Part shown: positions 63,154 to 64,000 of the stretch, in pieces
Layout of the letters: the number at the start of each line of letters is the position of its first letter
Position numbering within the stretch: the stretch's first letter is position 1
Source of the DNA: Hyphomicrobium_A sp963776675
Lineage (GTDB): Bacteria > Pseudomonadota > Alphaproteobacteria > Rhizobiales > Hyphomicrobiaceae
Assembly: GCA_963776675.1 (NCBI GenBank)
Contig: CAVZNR010000026.1
Coordinates: 37,494 to 101,493, forward strand
Reading direction: 5' to 3'
DNA length: 64,000 nucleotides
Notes under the pieces: model-generated
Database searches by the model: none
Told to the model about the DNA's origin: nothing
Seen by the model: only the letters and a program-made list of their open reading frames with translations
Made by a program: the position numbers and the translations under genes

Positions 63154-64000
63154 ATGTTCGGGCCGCGTGCAAAGAAACTAGGATTGCTGGCGCTTGGCGC
63201 CGCGCTCACGTGCTGGAGCGTGCCCGCCGGGGCCGTGACGGTCGAAGACTTCCAGAAGGTCGTCGACACGTACCTTGCCGAGCGTAAGGACGCCGAGCAC
63301 ATCACGGGCGTCGCGGCCTACATCAGTCTGGGCGATCCAGGACCCGGGATCGAGATCTTCGCGGGCGAGACGTCCGCAAAGGACGGCGTGCCGGTGTCGG
63401 CCGATACGCTGTTTCAGATCGGCAGCAACACCAAAGGGTTCACCGGCGCGCTCATCCTGGCCTTGGAGGCCGAAGGCAAGCTCGACATCAATCAGACCGT
63501 CGGCGACTGGCTGCCGCAATATCCCGCGTGGAAAGACGTGACGATCAGACGGCTGCTCAACATGACGAGCGGGATCCCGACGTATTCGGAAAGCATTCCG
63601 TTGAGCCAGCTTTGGGTCAAAGAGCCCAACCGCCACTACACGCCGCAAGAGCTCATCGCGTATGCCTATCCGAGCAAGACCGTCGAGCTGCCACCGAACA
63701 GCGGCTACTTCTATTCCAACACCAACTACATCCTCGCCGGCATGATTGCCGAGAAGGCGGGCGGCAAATCCTACAAGCAACTCCTTGAGGAGAAGCTGTT
63801 CGAGCCGGCGCAGCTGCGCGAGACGTTCTATGAGCCGGTGGCCTATCCGCCTCGAATCCTTGCGCGCATGGCAAGCGGCTATTTCAACAACCCGGATTGC
63901 GGGCTCTATGAGCCCGACTGCAAGGAGGCGACGCTCGCACCCATGATCGGCCGCGACGTCAAGGACGCGGACGTGAGCTGGGCGGGCGCCGCCGGCGGCA
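63154..64000 (+). CDS. Serine hydrolase, beta-lactamase (AmpC/EstB) family, 3' partial
   Basis: A signal peptide (KLGLLALGAALTCWSVPAGA) is followed by the penicillin-binding/beta-lactamase fold. The active serine and lysine lie in FQIGSNTKGFTG (Ser91, Lys94). The Y-x-N motif is in YFYSNTNYILAG (Tyr187, Asn189), and KLDINQTVGDWLPQYPAW lies between them. The class is serine beta-lactamase-like esterases/D-alanyl-D-alanine carboxypeptidases of the EstB/AmpH type; hydrolytic target unknown. The gene continues past the window end, so the third motif is not seen. Cysteines in NPDCGLYEPDC may form a disulfide. Confidence 0.9.
   Translation, partial: MFGPRAKKLGLLALGAALTCWSVPAGAVTVEDFQKVVDTYLAERKDAEHITGVAAYISLGDPGPGIEIFAGETSAKDGVPVSADTLFQIGSNTKGFTGALILALEAEGKLDINQTVGDWLPQYPAWKDVTIRRLLNMTSGIPTYSESIPLSQLWVKEPNRHYTPQELIAYAYPSKTVELPPNSGYFYSNTNYILAGMIAEKAGGKSYKQLLEEKLFEPAQLRETFYEPVAYPPRILARMASGYFNNPDCGLYEPDCKEATLAPMIGRDVKDADVSWAGAAGG

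Overview
The window is high-GC, densely packed chromosomal DNA of an alphaproteobacterium, most likely of the order Hyphomicrobiales (Rhizobiales) and possibly near Hyphomicrobium. This rests on gene content and order: acpS-lepB-rnc-era-recO, rpoD-dnaG-yqeY-carA-carB-greA, the ELM1-type and DUF3126 proteins, a BTLCP cysteine peptidase, and a fused SoxYZ-like carrier of the type found with quinoprotein (methanol) dehydrogenases. The taxonomic call is inference from family knowledge, not from a search. No rRNA, tRNA, CRISPR array, integrase or transposase was recognised.

Layout. 1-3.5 kb: end of acpS, signal peptidase, RNase III, Era, RecO. 3.6-8.5 kb: small accessory genes (NTF2-like protein, CAP protein, small membrane protein, GreA/GreB-family factor, SoxYZ-like carrier, class A beta-lactamase, YtoQ). 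8.5-22 kb: macromolecular synthesis and carbamoyl phosphate block (rpoD, dnaG, yqeY, carA, carB, greA) with two tandem secreted paralogues between carA and carB. 22-26.4 kb: Lrp regulator, ELM1 family, CPBP protease, EttA. 26.7-31.9 kb: an accessory patch with a disrupted type B carboxylesterase, a truncated membrane protein meeting a truncated autotransporter tail to tail, and a TauE/UreH-like membrane protein with an FNR/FixK-like box. 33.5-40 kb: a methionine/methyl-group operon (ArsR-methyltransferase regulator, metF, and metH split into two genes around an unknown membrane-anchored protein). 40-53.5 kb: housekeeping genes (enoyl-CoA hydratase, cysE, gamma-carbonic anhydrase, PilZ, PAS, rhomboid, CBS, patatin, hisI, folE, IscU-like, yidD, thrS). 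53.9-64 kb: envelope genes (large MscS, L,D-transpeptidase, acyltransferase), then a TPP enzyme, a CMD protein, a LysE exporter and a serine hydrolase running off the end.

A strong cross-window signal is that at least eleven genes, including essential carB and thrS, are broken by apparent single-base insertions. Removing one base per lesion restores a full-length family member and a length divisible by three. I read this mainly as sequence or assembly error rather than gene decay. The carboxylesterase and the truncated autotransporter may be genuinely degraded.

The best candidates for new biology are the five-gene methionine operon with an unknown protein between the two MetH halves, the secreted paralogue pair inside car, a 27-residue membrane miniprotein downstream of metH, and the TauE-like gene with its FNR-like site. 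I do not see a clear novel defence or biosynthetic system.
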